In this document: positions 1 through 9,298 of the stretch, in pieces
How the letters are laid out: each line of letters begins with the position of its first letter
Position numbering within the stretch: position 1 is the first letter of the stretch
From: Allorhizobium pseudoryzae
GTDB lineage: Bacteria > Pseudomonadota > Alphaproteobacteria > Rhizobiales > Rhizobiaceae
Direction of reading: 5' to 3'
DNA length: 64,000 nt
NCBI RefSeq assembly: GCF_011046245.1
Contig: NZ_CP049241.1
Span: 3,302,001 to 3,366,000, forward strand
The notes under the pieces: model-generated
What the model was told of the DNA's origin: nothing
Seen by the model: only the letters and a program-made list of their open reading frames with translations
Databases searched by the model: none
Position numbers and translations under genes: made by a program

Positions 1-884
1 CGGCCAGCGCCCCGCAGGAAAGCCGCAGCACCAGCGACGAAGAGAACGGAAATCGCAAGCGCAAGCGCCGCCGTCGTCGCCGCAACCGCAATCGCAACGG
101 CGAAGCCTCCGGTCAGGCGAACGAGGACGGCAGCGATGACGCCTCGGACGACGACGAGGACGGTGATGTCGAGGGCGACGACGACAACGGTGTTGCAACC
201 GCTGCCGGCGTTTCGGATCAGGACGGCGAGAGCGAAGAAAGCCAGCGCCGCAAGCGCCGCCGTCGTGGCAAGCGTGGCGGCCGCCGCAACCGTCAGGGCG
301 AAGAAGGCTTCGCTGGCGACGGTGAAAACGGTGGCGAGGACGATGGCGATGACGCCGAGGTTTCCGACGAGGCCGTCGTATCCGACGCGCCGGAGCAGGC
401 TGCAGTTGCCGCAACGGTCGAAGACGCCGTCGCCGCACCGGTTGAGCTGGACGAAACCGTCGCCGCTGAGGCAAAGCCGGTGAAACCGCGCCGCACACGC
501 CGTGGCAAAGCTTCGGCCGCCCCGGATGAGGCCGCCGTCGAAGCGCCTGCCGCCGTAGCCGAACCGGTTGTGGAAGCTGCTCCGACTGCAACGGAAGAAC
601 CGGTTGTCGAGCCGGCCCCCGCCGTGGCGGAAGAAGCGGTTGCCGAAGCGCCGGCTCCCGCCGCCGCGCCGGTGGAGACCGTGGCCGAAGAGGCTGGCGC
701 CAGTGACGCTGGTGCCGCTGACGTTGGCGCCGCTGAGACGGCTGCCGAAGACGAGCGTCAGGTGCGCGCCAACCGCGCCTCGACCATCACCACCTCCGAA
801 CCGGTGGTGAAGTCGGCAGCGACGGAAGAGGGCGACGGAAAGCCGAAAAAGGCTGGCTGGTGGCAGCGCCGCGGCTTCCTTTGA
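1..884 (+). CDS. rne: Ribonuclease E, C-terminal part (5' end outside window)
   Basis: Only the C-terminal, non-catalytic part is present; the open frame enters at base 3 and stops at 882-884. It is highly charged: acidic Asp/Glu stretches alternate with arginine-rich patches (for example KRKRRRRRRNRNRN near the start and RRKRRRRGKRGGRRNR further on), followed by an Ala/Pro/Val/Glu-rich linker and a short terminal motif GWWQRRGFL. This layout is typical of the RNA-binding and degradosome-scaffold tail of alphaproteobacterial RNase E, the main endonuclease of mRNA decay and rRNA processing; the closing tryptophan/arginine motif is the part I recognise best. The catalytic S1 and DNase I-like domains would lie upstream, so the call rests on tail composition and the terminal motif. 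Confidence 0.85.
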   Translation, partial: ASAPQESRSTSDEENGNRKRKRRRRRRNRNRNGEASGQANEDGSDDASDDDEDGDVEGDDDNGVATAAGVSDQDGESEESQRRKRRRRGKRGGRRNRQGEEGFAGDGENGGEDDGDDAEVSDEAVVSDAPEQAAVAATVEDAVAAPVELDETVAAEAKPVKPRRTRRGKASAAPDEAAVEAPAAVAEPVVEAAPTATEEPVVEPAPAVAEEAVAEAPAPAAAPVETVAEEAGASDAGAADVGAAETAAEDERQVRANRASTITTSEPVVKSAATEEGDGKPKKAGWWQRRGFL

Positions 885-911
885 GCGACACGGGACTCGA
901 TGAGTGATTGG

Positions 912-946
912 GACGGCCGCGCAGACTGTGCGGCCGTCTTTCTTTT
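912..946 (+). terminator. Rho-independent terminator of rne
   Basis: A hairpin with a 9-bp perfect GC-rich stem (GACGGCCGC at 912-920, GCGGCCGTC at 930-938), extendable inwards, is followed by TTTCTTTT. It lies 28 bases after the rne stop codon. Confidence 0.85.
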
Positions 947-1076
947 GCCCGCTTTGCGCGCTCTTGCGTCACAGGGGCGGCCGATCAACGCTTTTGATAT
1001 GGACCGCCCGCCGGTATATGCTCACGCCAACCGGCAGAATCGCGTGGCCCCGCCGCGCCCGTCGAAGAGGATCCAG

Positions 1077-1841
1077 ATGACGTCGCTTCCGAAGCTTTTC
1101 ACCACGCTCCTGCTCGCAGGCAGCGCTCTCCTTCCGTTGGGCACGGCGGCCATGGCGCTGGACGAGCAGCAGAAGAAGGACATCGGTGCCTTCATCCGCG
1201 AATACCTGATCGCCAATCCGGAGGTCATGCTGGAGGTACAGGAAGCGCTGGAGAAGAAGCAGGAAGAGCAACGCGCGGCGCAGACGACCACCGGCATCGT
1301 CGCCAACAAGGATGCCATCTTCGCCTCCGCCGATGACATCACGCTCGGCAACCCGAAGGGCGACGTGACCGTGGTCGAGTTCTTCGACTACAATTGCGGC
1401 TACTGCAAACGCGCTCTGTCCGACATGGAGGAGATCCTGTCGGAGGACAAGAATGTCCGCTTCATCCTGAAGGAGTTCCCGATCCTGGGGCCGGATTCGA
1501 TGGCGGCGCACCGGGTGGCGAATGCGGTGCGCATCCTTGCGCCGGAAAAATATCCGCAGTTCCACCGCGCGCTGCTCGGCGGCCAGACGCGGGCGACCGA
1601 GCAGACGGCACTGCAGGTCGCTGCCATGCTCGGCGTGCAGGAGGCGGATATCCGCAAGACCATGGAAGACAAGCCGAACGATCCGCAGGTGCGGGCGACC
1701 TACGAGCTTGCCAACGCGCTCGGCATCACCGGCACGCCCTTCTACGTCGTTGGTGACGAGGCTGTCTTCGGCGCCGTCGGCCATGAGGAACTGGCTGGGA
1801 AGATCGCCAATATCCGCGCCTGCGGCAAGGCGACCTGCTGA
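1077..1841 (+). CDS. Periplasmic DsbA-family thiol:disulfide oxidoreductase
   Basis: A 254-residue protein with a signal peptide (MTSLPKLFTTLLLAGS...TAAMA, about residues 1-27), a charged helical N-terminal segment (residues 28-75) and a thioredoxin-like DsbA domain. The active site is C107-G-Y-C110 in FFDYNCGYCKRAL; the cis-proline loop appears as GITGTPFYVVG. This arrangement, an N-terminal helical region before the DsbA fold, resembles the ScsC/Com1-like group, which catalyses disulfide formation or isomerisation in the periplasm. Two further cysteines sit at the C-terminus (ACGKATC). The ATG at 1077 is chosen because it starts the signal peptide and follows a purine-rich GAAGAGGA; the longer in-frame start at 900 would run through the rne terminator. 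Confidence 0.88.
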   Translation: MTSLPKLFTTLLLAGSALLPLGTAAMALDEQQKKDIGAFIREYLIANPEVMLEVQEALEKKQEEQRAAQTTTGIVANKDAIFASADDITLGNPKGDVTVVEFFDYNCGYCKRALSDMEEILSEDKNVRFILKEFPILGPDSMAAHRVANAVRILAPEKYPQFHRALLGGQTRATEQTALQVAAMLGVQEADIRKTMEDKPNDPQVRATYELANALGITGTPFYVVGDEAVFGAVGHEELAGKIANIRACGKATC

Positions 1842-1979
1842 TTCCCGCAGAATCTGGACCGTCTCCCCCTTAACCTTACCCCCATTTTCCGGGGAAGCCT
1901 CGCGCTTGCCGGCGCAAGGGGCTTTTCCTGCAGGGCGTGGCGGTCTATAGGAGGCGGTTGAAAGTCGACGGAAGCGTAG

Positions 1980-2420
1980 ATGACCAAGACCATTTTCGTG
2001 CTGAACGGTCCCAATCTCAACATGCTGGGCAAGCGGGAACCGGGGATCTATGGCGGCAAGACGCTTGCCGACATCGAGGCCGATTGCAGGGCCGCCGGTG
2101 CCGAGCTCGGGCTGACGATCGATTTCCGCCAGTCCAATCACGAGGGCACCCTCGTCGACTGGCTGCACGAGGCGGCCGACAAGGCTGCGGGCGTCGCCTT
2201 CAATGCCGGCGCCTATACGCATACCTCCGTCGCACTCCACGACGCGATCCGTGCCATCTCGCCGATCCCGGTGATCGAGGTGCACATTTCCAACGTGCAT
2301 GCCCGCGAGGAATTCCGCCATACATCGATGATCGCGCCTGCGGCTAAGGGCGTGATCTGCGGTTTTGGCCCCCATAGCTACATCCTGGCGCTGCAGGCGC
2401 TGAAATCCATCACGCAATAA
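1980..2420 (+). CDS. aroQ: 3-dehydroquinate dehydratase, type II
   Basis: A 146-residue protein of the usual type II length. It catalyses the third step of the shikimate pathway, dehydration of 3-dehydroquinate to 3-dehydroshikimate, in the cytoplasm as a dodecamer. Family motifs are intact: [19 protein letters not shown] with the catalytic arginine (R19) and tyrosine (Y24) of the lid loop, [29 protein letters not shown], and [15 protein letters not shown] with the catalytic histidine. A TATAGGAGG stretch 30 bases upstream could serve as a -10 element. accB follows 22 bases after the stop, an aroQ-accB-accC order common in alphaproteobacteria. Confidence 0.96.
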   Translation: MTKTIFVLNGPNLNMLGKREPGIYGGKTLADIEADCRAAGAELGLTIDFRQSNHEGTLVDWLHEAADKAAGVAFNAGAYTHTSVALHDAIRAISPIPVIEVHISNVHAREEFRHTSMIAPAAKGVICGFGPHSYILALQALKSITQ

Positions 2421-2442
2421 CAAGAATACAGGACCCCCATCC

Positions 2443-2919
2443 ATGGCAGACAAGAAATCGGGTATCGATCAGGCGCTGATCCGTGATCTCGCGAACATTC
2501 TCAAGGACACGGACCTCACCGAGATCGAAGTCGAGCAGGAAGACCTGCGGATCCGCGTGTCGCGCAACATCCAGGCACCGCAATACATCCAGGCTGCCGC
2601 TCCGCAGTACGCCGCTCCGGCAGCCGCTGCCGCGCCGGCGCCGGCGGCTCCTGCCGCAGCAGCCGCACCGGCTGCCCGTGACCTGTCGAACGCCGTCACC
2701 GCACCGATGGTCGGCACGGCCTACCTGTCGCCTGCCCCGGGTTCGCGTCCCTTCATCGAAGTGGGTGCGACCGTGAAGGAAGGCCAGACGCTTCTCATCA
2801 TCGAAGCCATGAAGACCATGAACCAGATCCCGGCGCCGCGTTCCGGCAAGGTGACGGAGATCATCGTCAACGATGCGCAGCCTGTCGAGTATGGCGAGCC
2901 GCTCGTTATCATCGAGTAA
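2443..2919 (+). CDS. accB: Biotin carboxyl carrier protein of acetyl-CoA carboxylase
   Basis: A 158-residue carrier subunit of acetyl-CoA carboxylase, the first committed enzyme of fatty-acid synthesis. Residues 1-45 form the N-terminal dimerisation region, residues 50-78 an Ala/Pro-rich flexible linker, and residues 80-158 the biotinyl domain. The biotin attachment site is EAMKTMNQI with lysine 124. It is followed after 9 bases by accC, and the biotin ligase that should modify it (birA) lies in the same window at 48969-49730. Length and domain layout are normal for the family. Confidence 0.97.
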   Translation: MADKKSGIDQALIRDLANILKDTDLTEIEVEQEDLRIRVSRNIQAPQYIQAAAPQYAAPAAAAAPAPAAPAAAAAPAARDLSNAVTAPMVGTAYLSPAPGSRPFIEVGATVKEGQTLLIIEAMKTMNQIPAPRSGKVTEIIVNDAQPVEYGEPLVIIE

Positions 2920-2928
2920 GGCGTCACC

Positions 2929-4278
2929 ATGATCTCGAAAATCCTCATTGCCAACCGCGGCGAAATTGCCCTGCGCGTCCTGCGCGCCTGCAAGGAGCTC
3001 GGCATTGCGACGGTCGCCGTGCATTCCACGGCCGACGCCAATGCCATGCATGTGCGCCTTGCCGACGAAAGCGTGTGCATCGGCCCGCCGCCGTCGCGTG
3101 ACAGCTACCTCAACATCCACCAGATCGTTGCGGCCTGCGAAATCACCGGCGCGGATGCCGTGCATCCGGGCTACGGCTTCCTGTCGGAAAACGCCAAGTT
3201 CGCCGATATCCTCGACGCACACGGCATCACCTTCATCGGCCCGACGGCGGAACATATCCGCCTGATGGGCGACAAGATCACCGCCAAGAAGACGGCGGTC
3301 GAGCTTGGCATTCCGGTCGTTCCGGGTTCCGATGGCGAAGTCCTGCCGGAAAACGCGCTCGAGATCGCCCGCTCGATCGGCTTTCCCGTGCTGATCAAGG
3401 CCACCGCCGGCGGCGGCGGTCGCGGCATGAAGGTGGCAAAGACCGAAGCAGACCTTGAGGAAGCCGTCTCCACGGCGCGTTCCGAGGCGCTCGCCGCCTT
3501 CGGCAATGATGCCGTCTACATGGAAAAATACCTTGGCAAGCCGCGCCATATCGAGGTGCAGGTGGTGGGCGACGGTGCCGGCAACGCCATCCATCTCGGT
3601 GAGCGCGACTGCTCGCTGCAGCGCCGCCACCAGAAGGTCTGGGAAGAGGCAAACTCCCCTGCCCTCAATGTCGAGCAGCGCATGAAGATCGGCCAGATCT
3701 GCGCCGACGCCATGAAAAAGATGAAGTACCGGGGTGCCGGCACGATCGAGTTCCTCTACGAAAACGGCGAGTTCTATTTCATCGAAATGAACACCCGCCT
3801 GCAGGTGGAGCACCCGATCACCGAAGCCATCACCGGCATCGATCTGGTGCATGAGCAGATCCGCGTCGCCTCCGGCGCCGGCCTGTCTGTCACCCAGGAC
3901 GAGATCGTCTTCTCGGGCCATGCGATCGAGTGCCGCATCAACGCAGAGGATCCGCGCACCTTCGTGCCGTCTCCTGGCACGATCACGCATTTCCACGCGC
4001 CGGGCGGCCTTGGCGTACGCGTCGATTCGGGCGCCTATGCCGGCTACAAGATCCCGCCCTATTATGACAGCCTGATCGGCAAGCTCATCGTGCACGGCCG
4101 CACCCGCGTCGAATGCATGATGCGTCTTCGCCGTGTTCTCGACGAATTCGTCGTGGACGGTATCAAGACGACGCTGCCGCTGTTCCAGGATCTGGTTTCC
4201 AACCAGGACATCGCGAACGGCGACTACGACATCCACTGGCTGGAAAAGTATCTGGCGAGCGACACGGCAAAAGGATAG
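2929..4278 (+). CDS. accC: Biotin carboxylase subunit of acetyl-CoA carboxylase
   Basis: A 449-residue ATP-grasp enzyme that carboxylates the biotin of AccB using bicarbonate and ATP. The N-terminal preATP-grasp domain begins [18 protein letters not shown]; the glycine-rich ATP loop is AGGGGRGMK (residues 160-168); later motifs [22 protein letters not shown] and [16 protein letters not shown] carry the metal- and bicarbonate-binding Glu, Asn and Arg residues; the C-terminal domain includes ECRINAEDP. All expected motifs are present and the length matches E. coli AccC. The stop lies 2 bases before the aat start, so translational coupling is likely. Confidence 0.98.
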   Translation: MISKILIANRGEIALRVLRACKELGIATVAVHSTADANAMHVRLADESVCIGPPPSRDSYLNIHQIVAACEITGADAVHPGYGFLSENAKFADILDAHGITFIGPTAEHIRLMGDKITAKKTAVELGIPVVPGSDGEVLPENALEIARSIGFPVLIKATAGGGGRGMKVAKTEADLEEAVSTARSEALAAFGNDAVYMEKYLGKPRHIEVQVVGDGAGNAIHLGERDCSLQRRHQKVWEEANSPALNVEQRMKIGQICADAMKKMKYRGAGTIEFLYENGEFYFIEMNTRLQVEHPITEAITGIDLVHEQIRVASGAGLSVTQDEIVFSGHAIECRINAEDPRTFVPSPGTITHFHAPGGLGVRVDSGAYAGYKIPPYYDSLIGKLIVHGRTRVECMMRLRRVLDEFVVDGIKTTLPLFQDLVSNQDIANGDYDIHWLEKYLASDTAKG

Positions 4279-4280
4279 GC

Positions 4281-4901
4281 ATGGCAGGGCGGCGCGGCAG
4301 ATATTATCCCTCGATCACACCGGATGTTCTGCTGCGCGCCTATTCCATAGGCCTGTTTCCCATGGCCGAATCGGCAGACGACCCGGAAATCTTCTGGGTC
4401 GAGCCGGAAATGCGAGGCGTGTTGCCGCTGGACGCCTTTCATGTCTCGAAGAGCCTCAGGAAGGCGGTCAAGCGCGCCCCTTTCGACATCCGGTTCAATA
4501 CCCGCTTTGAAGCCGTGATGAATGGCTGCGCGGAGGAAACCTCCGACCGCCCCAGCACCTGGATCAACACCACCATCCGCCAACTCTACACCGAACTGCA
4601 CCGCATGGGCCACGCGCACAGCGTGGAAGCCTTCGAAGACGGTGAACTGGTCGGCGGGCTTTACGGCGTCTCTCTGGGGGCCGCCTTCTTCGGCGAGAGC
4701 ATGTTCTCGCGGCGCACCAATGCGTCGAAGATCTGCCTCGTGCACCTGGTCGAACGTCTGAACGCCAACGGTTTTCAACTCCTCGACACGCAGTTCACCA
4801 CCGAACACCTAAAGACGTTCGGAGCGATCGACGTGCCGAAGGATGAATATCTGACGTTACTGAAGGCGACGACCGAATCGCCGCACCTGCCGTTCCCCTG
4901 A
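4281..4901 (+). CDS. aat: Leucyl/phenylalanyl-tRNA--protein transferase
   Basis: A 206-residue enzyme that adds Leu or Phe from aminoacyl-tRNA to proteins with N-terminal Lys or Arg, marking them for ClpS/ClpAP degradation (N-end rule). Family motifs: [43 protein letters not shown], the [17 protein letters not shown] region seen here as [38 protein letters not shown], and [16 protein letters not shown]. The ATG at 4281 is chosen because it begins directly after accC and leaves the usual short N-terminus; an upstream in-frame ATG at 4113 lies inside accC. Confident by motif content and neighbourhood. Confidence 0.95.
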   Translation: MAGRRGRYYPSITPDVLLRAYSIGLFPMAESADDPEIFWVEPEMRGVLPLDAFHVSKSLRKAVKRAPFDIRFNTRFEAVMNGCAEETSDRPSTWINTTIRQLYTELHRMGHAHSVEAFEDGELVGGLYGVSLGAAFFGESMFSRRTNASKICLVHLVERLNANGFQLLDTQFTTEHLKTFGAIDVPKDEYLTLLKATTESPHLPFP

Positions 4902-4939
4902 CCCTGCCCTTCTCCTGACAGGAGCAGACCAGGCCGTTT

Positions 4940-5365
4940 CTATTTCTTGGCGGAGGCCGGCGGCGGAACATCCGACTTCTGCTTGCAGCCGGTCAGCCAG
5001 ACGTCATAGATCGGATGCTCGACGGCATTCAGACCCGGGCTGTCGGCAAACATCCAGCCGGTGAAGATGCGGCGGATTTTTCGGTCGAGCGTGATTTCAT
5101 CGACCTCGACAAAGCCATCGACACGCTGCGCCTCGGTATCGTCGCGTGAATAGCAGACCTTTGGCGTCACCTGGAGCGCGCCGTACTGCACCGTCTCGTT
5201 GACATAGACATCGAACTTCGTGATGCGGCCGGTGATCTTGTCGATGCCGGCAAATTCCGCCACGGGATTGTCGATCCGCGCCGCCATCACGGCGTGCGAG
5301 CCTGGCAAGACCAGGAGACCGGCCGCCAGAGCCACGACAAACGGACGAACAGAAAGTTTCGGCAT
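4940..5365 (-). CDS. DUF2155 family exported protein
   Basis: A 141-residue protein with a signal peptide (MPKLSVRPFVVALAAGLL...VMAA, about 28 residues) and a single DUF2155 domain. Characteristic segments are AGIDKITGRITKFDVYVNE, FGALQVTP-like YGALQVTPKVCYSR, and FTGWMFADSPGLNAVEHPIYDVWLTGC. Two cysteines remain in the mature part. The family is conserved in alphaproteobacteria, commonly next to the NDUFA12 gene as here; its function is not established. The start is placed at ATG 5365, which opens the signal peptide; GTG codons at 5380 and 5377 are possible but leave a longer atypical N-terminus. Confidence 0.85.
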   Translation of the reverse strand: MPKLSVRPFVVALAAGLLVLPGSHAVMAARIDNPVAEFAGIDKITGRITKFDVYVNETVQYGALQVTPKVCYSRDDTEAQRVDGFVEVDEITLDRKIRRIFTGWMFADSPGLNAVEHPIYDVWLTGCKQKSDVPPPASAKK

Positions 5366-5478
5366 CAACAATCCCACCACATGGCTAAGCTGGTCCCGGA
5401 CGAGACGCGGGACCAGAATGCGCTATATCGCAAATGTGGCGTCAGCGCGGAAACAGGAGCCAGACCTGAAAAGGCGCG

Positions 5479-5877
5479 TCAGGCGCCCGGCGTCCAGGCG
5501 TCGTAATCGCCGGTAACGCGCGGACGCTCGCCGGTGGCTTCGAGCGAGCCCTTCGGACGATAGGCGTAAGGCGTGCCCGTGAGGTTCTGGATATGCGGCT
5601 TCTGCCACTCGCGGGTCACGTAATTGTCCTTCGAGGGCGGGGTATCGGTGCGGTAATGCATCCAGCCGTGCCAACCCGAGGGAATGGCCGAGGCATCGGC
5701 ATAGCCCTTGTAGATCACCCAGCGGCGCGGCAGGCCGAAGGACGTCATGCCGCCTTCATAATAGACATTGCCGAACTCGTCTTCGCCGACGCGCTTGCCG
5801 TTGCGCCAGGTGAAGAAGCGGGTACCGAGCGTCTGGCCGTTCCACCAGGTGAAGATCTGAAGAAGGAGAGTTTTCAT
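5479..5877 (-). CDS. NADH:ubiquinone oxidoreductase accessory subunit NDUFA12 (B17.2-like)
   Basis: A 132-residue homologue of the mitochondrial complex I accessory subunit NDUFA12. Recognisable segments: FTWWNGQTLGTRFFTWRNGKRVGEDEFGNVYYE, RRWVIYKGYADASAIPSGWHGWMHY, and the C-terminal PHIQNLTGTPYAYRPKGS. In alphaproteobacteria this is one of the few supernumerary complex I subunits shared with mitochondria; it sits on the peripheral arm near NuoI and NuoG. The gene is about 43 kb from the nuo operon in this window, on the same strand, upstream of the DUF2155 gene with a 113-base gap. No signal peptide or membrane segment is visible. Confidence 0.92.
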   Translation of the reverse strand: MKTLLLQIFTWWNGQTLGTRFFTWRNGKRVGEDEFGNVYYEGGMTSFGLPRRWVIYKGYADASAIPSGWHGWMHYRTDTPPSKDNYVTREWQKPHIQNLTGTPYAYRPKGSLEATGERPRVTGDYDAWTPGA

Positions 5878-5975
5878 GCGTTTCCAACGTCCTCGCGAGA
5901 GACAAGGAATGTATCCTTGTCCCGCTTATGCAATGTCGCACCGGTCTTGTCCAGCGCTTCGCGACCCGCTCCCCG

Positions 5976-6443
5976 CTATTTGAGCGCCATCTTGAAGCCT
6001 GCATGCGACCGATGGAAGCCTGATCGCTCATAGAAGCGGTGGGCATCGGTGCGGGCGAGATTGGAGGTGAGGTAGACGGCCTTGCAGTCGTGCCGGCGGC
6101 CCTCCTCCAAGGCATAGGCAATCATCTGGGCACCGATTCCTCGACCTCTCAGATCCGAACGGGTCTGGACCGCCTCGATGCGCATGTTGAGCGCGCCCCG
6201 GCCGGCGAGCGTGCGCAGGAACGTCACCTGGAAGGTGCCGACCACCGCATCATCCAGCGTGGCGACGAAAAGCTGCTCGTTTGATGCCCGATCGAGCGCA
6301 TGGAAGGCCCGCAGATAGTCGTGATAGGCGTCCGGATCCGTGGTGTCGCCATGGCCGCCGACGGCATCATCCGCAAAGAGCGCAATCAGCTGTGGCAGGT
6401 CCTCTTCGCGGGCCCGGCGAATCACGATCTCATCTGACGTCAT
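5976..6443 (-). CDS. GNAT family N-acetyltransferase
   Basis: A 155-residue single-domain GNAT protein. The acetyl-CoA pyrophosphate loop is RGRGIGAQMIAYALEEGRR, preceded by the beta-4 strand LNMRIEAVQTRSDL and followed by KAVYLTSNLARTDAHRFYERSGF, the usual C-terminal helix and tyrosine region. The N-terminus (IVIRRAREEDLPQLIALFADD) is the typical first strand and helix. The substrate cannot be told from sequence. It is transcribed away from the neighbouring exported-protein gene at 6636; the 192-base gap must hold both promoters. It is one of three GNAT genes clustered around gatB. Confidence 0.88.
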   Translation of the reverse strand: MTSDEIVIRRAREEDLPQLIALFADDAVGGHGDTTDPDAYHDYLRAFHALDRASNEQLFVATLDDAVVGTFQVTFLRTLAGRGALNMRIEAVQTRSDLRGRGIGAQMIAYALEEGRRHDCKAVYLTSNLARTDAHRFYERSGFHRSHAGFKMALK

Positions 6444-6635
6444 TGAATTATCCTCCCAAATTCCGATTGAGACTTAGGTTAGTCGCATTCGGCGCCAAGG
6501 GGAACCGATTGAACCGGTCGCGGCAGTGCTCAGACCGGATTCCTCGTGTCATGGGCCAGTGGAGAGAATCCGCACCGCACCATCTTGCCCTTGACCGGCT
6601 CTTCTGCACTATGGGTGTGACAGGGATTTCGGGGG

Positions 6636-7070
6636 ATGTTTCTGATGTTGGCACGATGGATGATAAGCCTCTGCGCGTTTCTTTTGCTCATCTCGGGCGA
6701 GAGCAATGCTGCAGAGAACCGGCGCAAGGCCATTGCGTTTTCCTACGCACCGGAAATGAGCATGGGGCAATGCGTCGGACGCGACGTGGCAAGCGCCATG
6801 GCCTGCGCCAAGAAGAAGTGCATTGCCGAGGGTGGCACCAAGGAAGACTGCCTGGATGTCGCGGCCTGCTATCCGGCGAACTGGACCGTCGTCGTCGCCA
6901 TTCAGCCGAGCGACGGCCCGTCCTGGACAGAGTTTCACTGCGGCTGGGCCAGTCGCGAGCTTGCCCTGAAGGCCGCAGAGGCCGCCTGCGACCCGGACCT
7001 CCGCCGCGACGTGATGGAGTGTGGAGCCGCCTTGCTCTACGACGAGAACGGGCGCGAATACGAACCCTGA
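6636..7070 (+). CDS. Small exported cysteine-rich protein, possibly DUF4189-like
   Basis: A 144-residue protein starting with a hydrophobic signal sequence (MFLMLARWMISLCAFLLLIS...NAAE, about 25 residues). The mature part has paired half-domains, each opening with a hydrophobic strand and containing an Ala-rich Cys helix (GQCVGRDVASAMACAKKKC and SRELALKAAEAACDPD), with about eight cysteines that could pair in the periplasm. The repeated A-x-x-x-A-x-x-x-C pattern resembles DUF4189, but I am not certain of the family. Function unknown. It is convergent with the GNAT gene at 7083. Confidence 0.65.
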   Translation: MFLMLARWMISLCAFLLLISGESNAAENRRKAIAFSYAPEMSMGQCVGRDVASAMACAKKKCIAEGGTKEDCLDVAACYPANWTVVVAIQPSDGPSWTEFHCGWASRELALKAAEAACDPDLRRDVMECGAALLYDENGREYEP

Positions 7071-7082
7071 TCCAACCCGGCG

Positions 7083-7586
7083 TCAGGCAAACAGCTGCTT
7101 TTCCATGACCAGCGCCTCGATGCCGCTCGCCTCGCCGCCGCAGTTCTTCGTTCGGTCCACCTCGACGAAACCGAGGCGGTTGTAGAAGAAAATCGCGCGA
7201 TCGTTGCGCGGTTCGACTTCGAGCCGCATGATCTCGGCATCGGGAAAGCAGGTTTCCAGCTCGGCAAAGATATCGCGGCCAATGCCCTGGCCCTGAAAGG
7301 ACGGGTGCACGTACAACTGCCGCAGCAGCGCCGTCTTGGTCATTTTCTGCGACATGTCGGCGAAGCCGATGCCGCCGATCTGCCGGCCGTCGTCAGCCAC
7401 CAGGTATTCGCCGTCGCGCTTGCCGATATTGGCCTTGATCGCCGCCAGCGAATGCCAGGCGGCGATGAGTTCGTTGACCTTGGCCTCGCCATAGAAGCCG
7501 TCATAGGTGGAATGCCAGGTCTCGACCAGAAGCGCGCGAATGGCTTCCGCGTCGTTCTCACTGGCACTGCGGACGAAAAACACCAT
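7083..7586 (-). CDS. GNAT family N-acetyltransferase
   Basis: A 167-residue GNAT protein. N-terminal FFVRSASENDAEAIRALLVETWHSTYDGFYG is the first strand and helix of the fold with the WHxTYxG pattern common in a large bacterial subgroup; the acetyl-CoA loop is QGQGIGRDIFAELE, preceded by LLRQLYVHPSF, and the C-terminal region is AIFFYNRLGFVEVDR. Substrate unknown. It lies directly downstream of gatB on the same strand with about 100 bases between them, containing a hairpin at 7636-7661, so it may be separately transcribed. Confidence 0.88.
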   Translation of the reverse strand: MVFFVRSASENDAEAIRALLVETWHSTYDGFYGEAKVNELIAAWHSLAAIKANIGKRDGEYLVADDGRQIGGIGFADMSQKMTKTALLRQLYVHPSFQGQGIGRDIFAELETCFPDAEIMRLEVEPRNDRAIFFYNRLGFVEVDRTKNCGGEASGIEALVMEKQLFA

Positions 7587-7635
7587 GGTTCCTCCGGAAG
7601 CGGCCTCATGGCCTAACGGACACCAACAATCGGGA

Positions 7636-7661
7636 GGCGTCTCGCCTTCCGGCGAAACGCC
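7636..7661. terminator. Hairpin downstream of gatB
   Basis: GGCGTCTCGCC (7636-7646) pairs with GGCGAAACGCC (7651-7661) at 10 of 11 positions around a TTCC loop. It sits between gatB and the GNAT gene at 7083. No T-run follows on either strand, so termination is only a suggestion. Confidence 0.4.
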
Positions 7662-7682
7662 GTCCTGTCGACGCGGCGGCGC

Positions 7683-9188
7683 TTATTCGTCCTCGATGCC
7701 GAGCTTCGACTTCACCAGCGCCTGCACCGCCTGCGGATTGGCCTTGCCGCCGGTCGCCTTCATCACCTGGCCGACGAACCAGCCGGCAAGCGTCGGCTTG
7801 GCCTTGACCTTGGCCACCTGATCCGGGTTGGCGGCGATGATGTCATCGACGGCCTTTTCGATGGCGCCGGTATCGGTCACTTGGCGCATGCCGCGGCTTT
7901 CCACGATTTCCGCCGGATCTCCGCCCTCGTTGAAGACGATCTCGAAGAGGTCCTTGGCGATCTTGCCGGAAATGGTTTCGGCCTTGATGAGATCGATGAT
8001 GCCGCCGAGCTGGGCGGGCGAAACCGGAGTCTCTTCAATGCCTTTACCGGCTTTGTTCAAAGCGCCTAGCAAGTCGTTGATGACCCAGTTCGCCGCCATC
8101 TTGCCGTCGCGGCCTTCAGCCACGGCCTCGAAATAGTCGGCGATCGCCTTTTCCGACACGAGCACGGAGGCATCATAGATGGAGAGGCCGAGTTCGCGCA
8201 CGAAGCGGGCCTTCTTGTCATCCGGCAGTTCCGGCAGATGCGCCTTCAGCTCGGCCACGAAGGCGTCGTCGAATTCGAGCGGCAGAAGGTCCGGATCGGG
8301 GAAATAACGATAATCATGCGCGTCTTCCTTGGAGCGCATGGAACGTGTCTCGCCCTTGCCCGGATCGAAGAGGCGAGTTTCCTGGTCGATCGTGCCGCCC
8401 TCTTCGAGAATGGCGATCTGGCGGCGCGCTTCGTATTCGATCGCCTGGCCGATGAAGCGGATCGAGTTGACGTTCTTGATCTCGCAGCGCGTGCCAAACG
8501 CTTCGCCCGGGCGGCGCACGGAGACGTTGACGTCGGCGCGCATGGAGCCTTCGTCCATGTTGCCGTCGCAGGTGCCGAGATAGCGCACGATGGAGCGCAG
8601 CTTCGTCATGTAGGCCTTGGCCTCGTCCGACGAGCGCATGTCGGGCTTCGAGACGATTTCCATCAGCGCCACGCCAGAACGGTTCAGGTCCACATAGGAC
8701 ATGGTCGGATGCTGGTCGTGCATGGACTTGCCGGCATCCTGTTCGAGATGCAGGCGCTCAATGCCGATCTCGATGTCCTCGAACTGGCCCTGGCGGTCGG
8801 GGCCGAGCGAGATCACGATCTTGCCCTCGCCGACGATCGGATCCTTGAACTGCGAGATCTGGTAGCCCTGCGGCAGGTCCGGGTAGAAATAGTTCTTGCG
8901 ATCGAAGATCGAGCGGTTGTTGATCTGCGCCTTCAGGCCAAGACCGGTACGCACCGCCTGCTTCACGCATTCCTCGTTGATCACCGGCAGCATGCCGGGC
9001 ATTGCGGCATCCACCAGCGAGACATTGGCATTCGGCGCCTTGCCGAATTCGGTGGAGGCCCCGGAAAACAGCTTGGATTTCGACAGAACCTGGGCATGCA
9101 CTTCCATGCCGATGATCACCTCCCAGTCGCCGGTGGCGCCGGGAATGAAGCGTTTCGGATCAGGCGTGCGGACATCGACAATCGTCAT
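7683..9188 (-). CDS. gatB: Aspartyl/glutamyl-tRNA(Asn/Gln) amidotransferase subunit B
   Basis: A 501-residue subunit of the GatCAB complex, which converts misacylated Glu-tRNA(Gln) or Asp-tRNA(Asn) to the correct amide form. GatB binds the tRNA and phosphorylates the carboxylate. The cradle domain shows [54 protein letters not shown] (the GatB signature) and [12 protein letters not shown]; the C-terminal YqeY-like tail includes [10 protein letters not shown] and [14 protein letters not shown]. Full length. Its partners gatA and gatC are on the same strand about 1.8 kb upstream, separated by a GNAT gene and an accessory toxin-type block. Confidence 0.98.
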   Translation of the reverse strand: MTIVDVRTPDPKRFIPGATGDWEVIIGMEVHAQVLSKSKLFSGASTEFGKAPNANVSLVDAAMPGMLPVINEECVKQAVRTGLGLKAQINNRSIFDRKNYFYPDLPQGYQISQFKDPIVGEGKIVISLGPDRQGQFEDIEIGIERLHLEQDAGKSMHDQHPTMSYVDLNRSGVALMEIVSKPDMRSSDEAKAYMTKLRSIVRYLGTCDGNMDEGSMRADVNVSVRRPGEAFGTRCEIKNVNSIRFIGQAIEYEARRQIAILEEGGTIDQETRLFDPGKGETRSMRSKEDAHDYRYFPDPDLLPLEFDDAFVAELKAHLPELPDDKKARFVRELGLSIYDASVLVSEKAIADYFEAVAEGRDGKMAANWVINDLLGALNKAGKGIEETPVSPAQLGGIIDLIKAETISGKIAKDLFEIVFNEGGDPAEIVESRGMRQVTDTGAIEKAVDDIIAANPDQVAKVKAKPTLAGWFVGQVMKATGGKANPQAVQALVKSKLGIEDE

Positions 9189-9298
9189 CGGAATGGCTCT
9201 TCATGCAGTCTGTTTGGTTGATCGTCAGGTAGAGCAAATGGCGAGGGGGTGCAAGCGTTCCGACCGAGAAGCATGCGTGAGGCATCAGGCGCCGGTCG

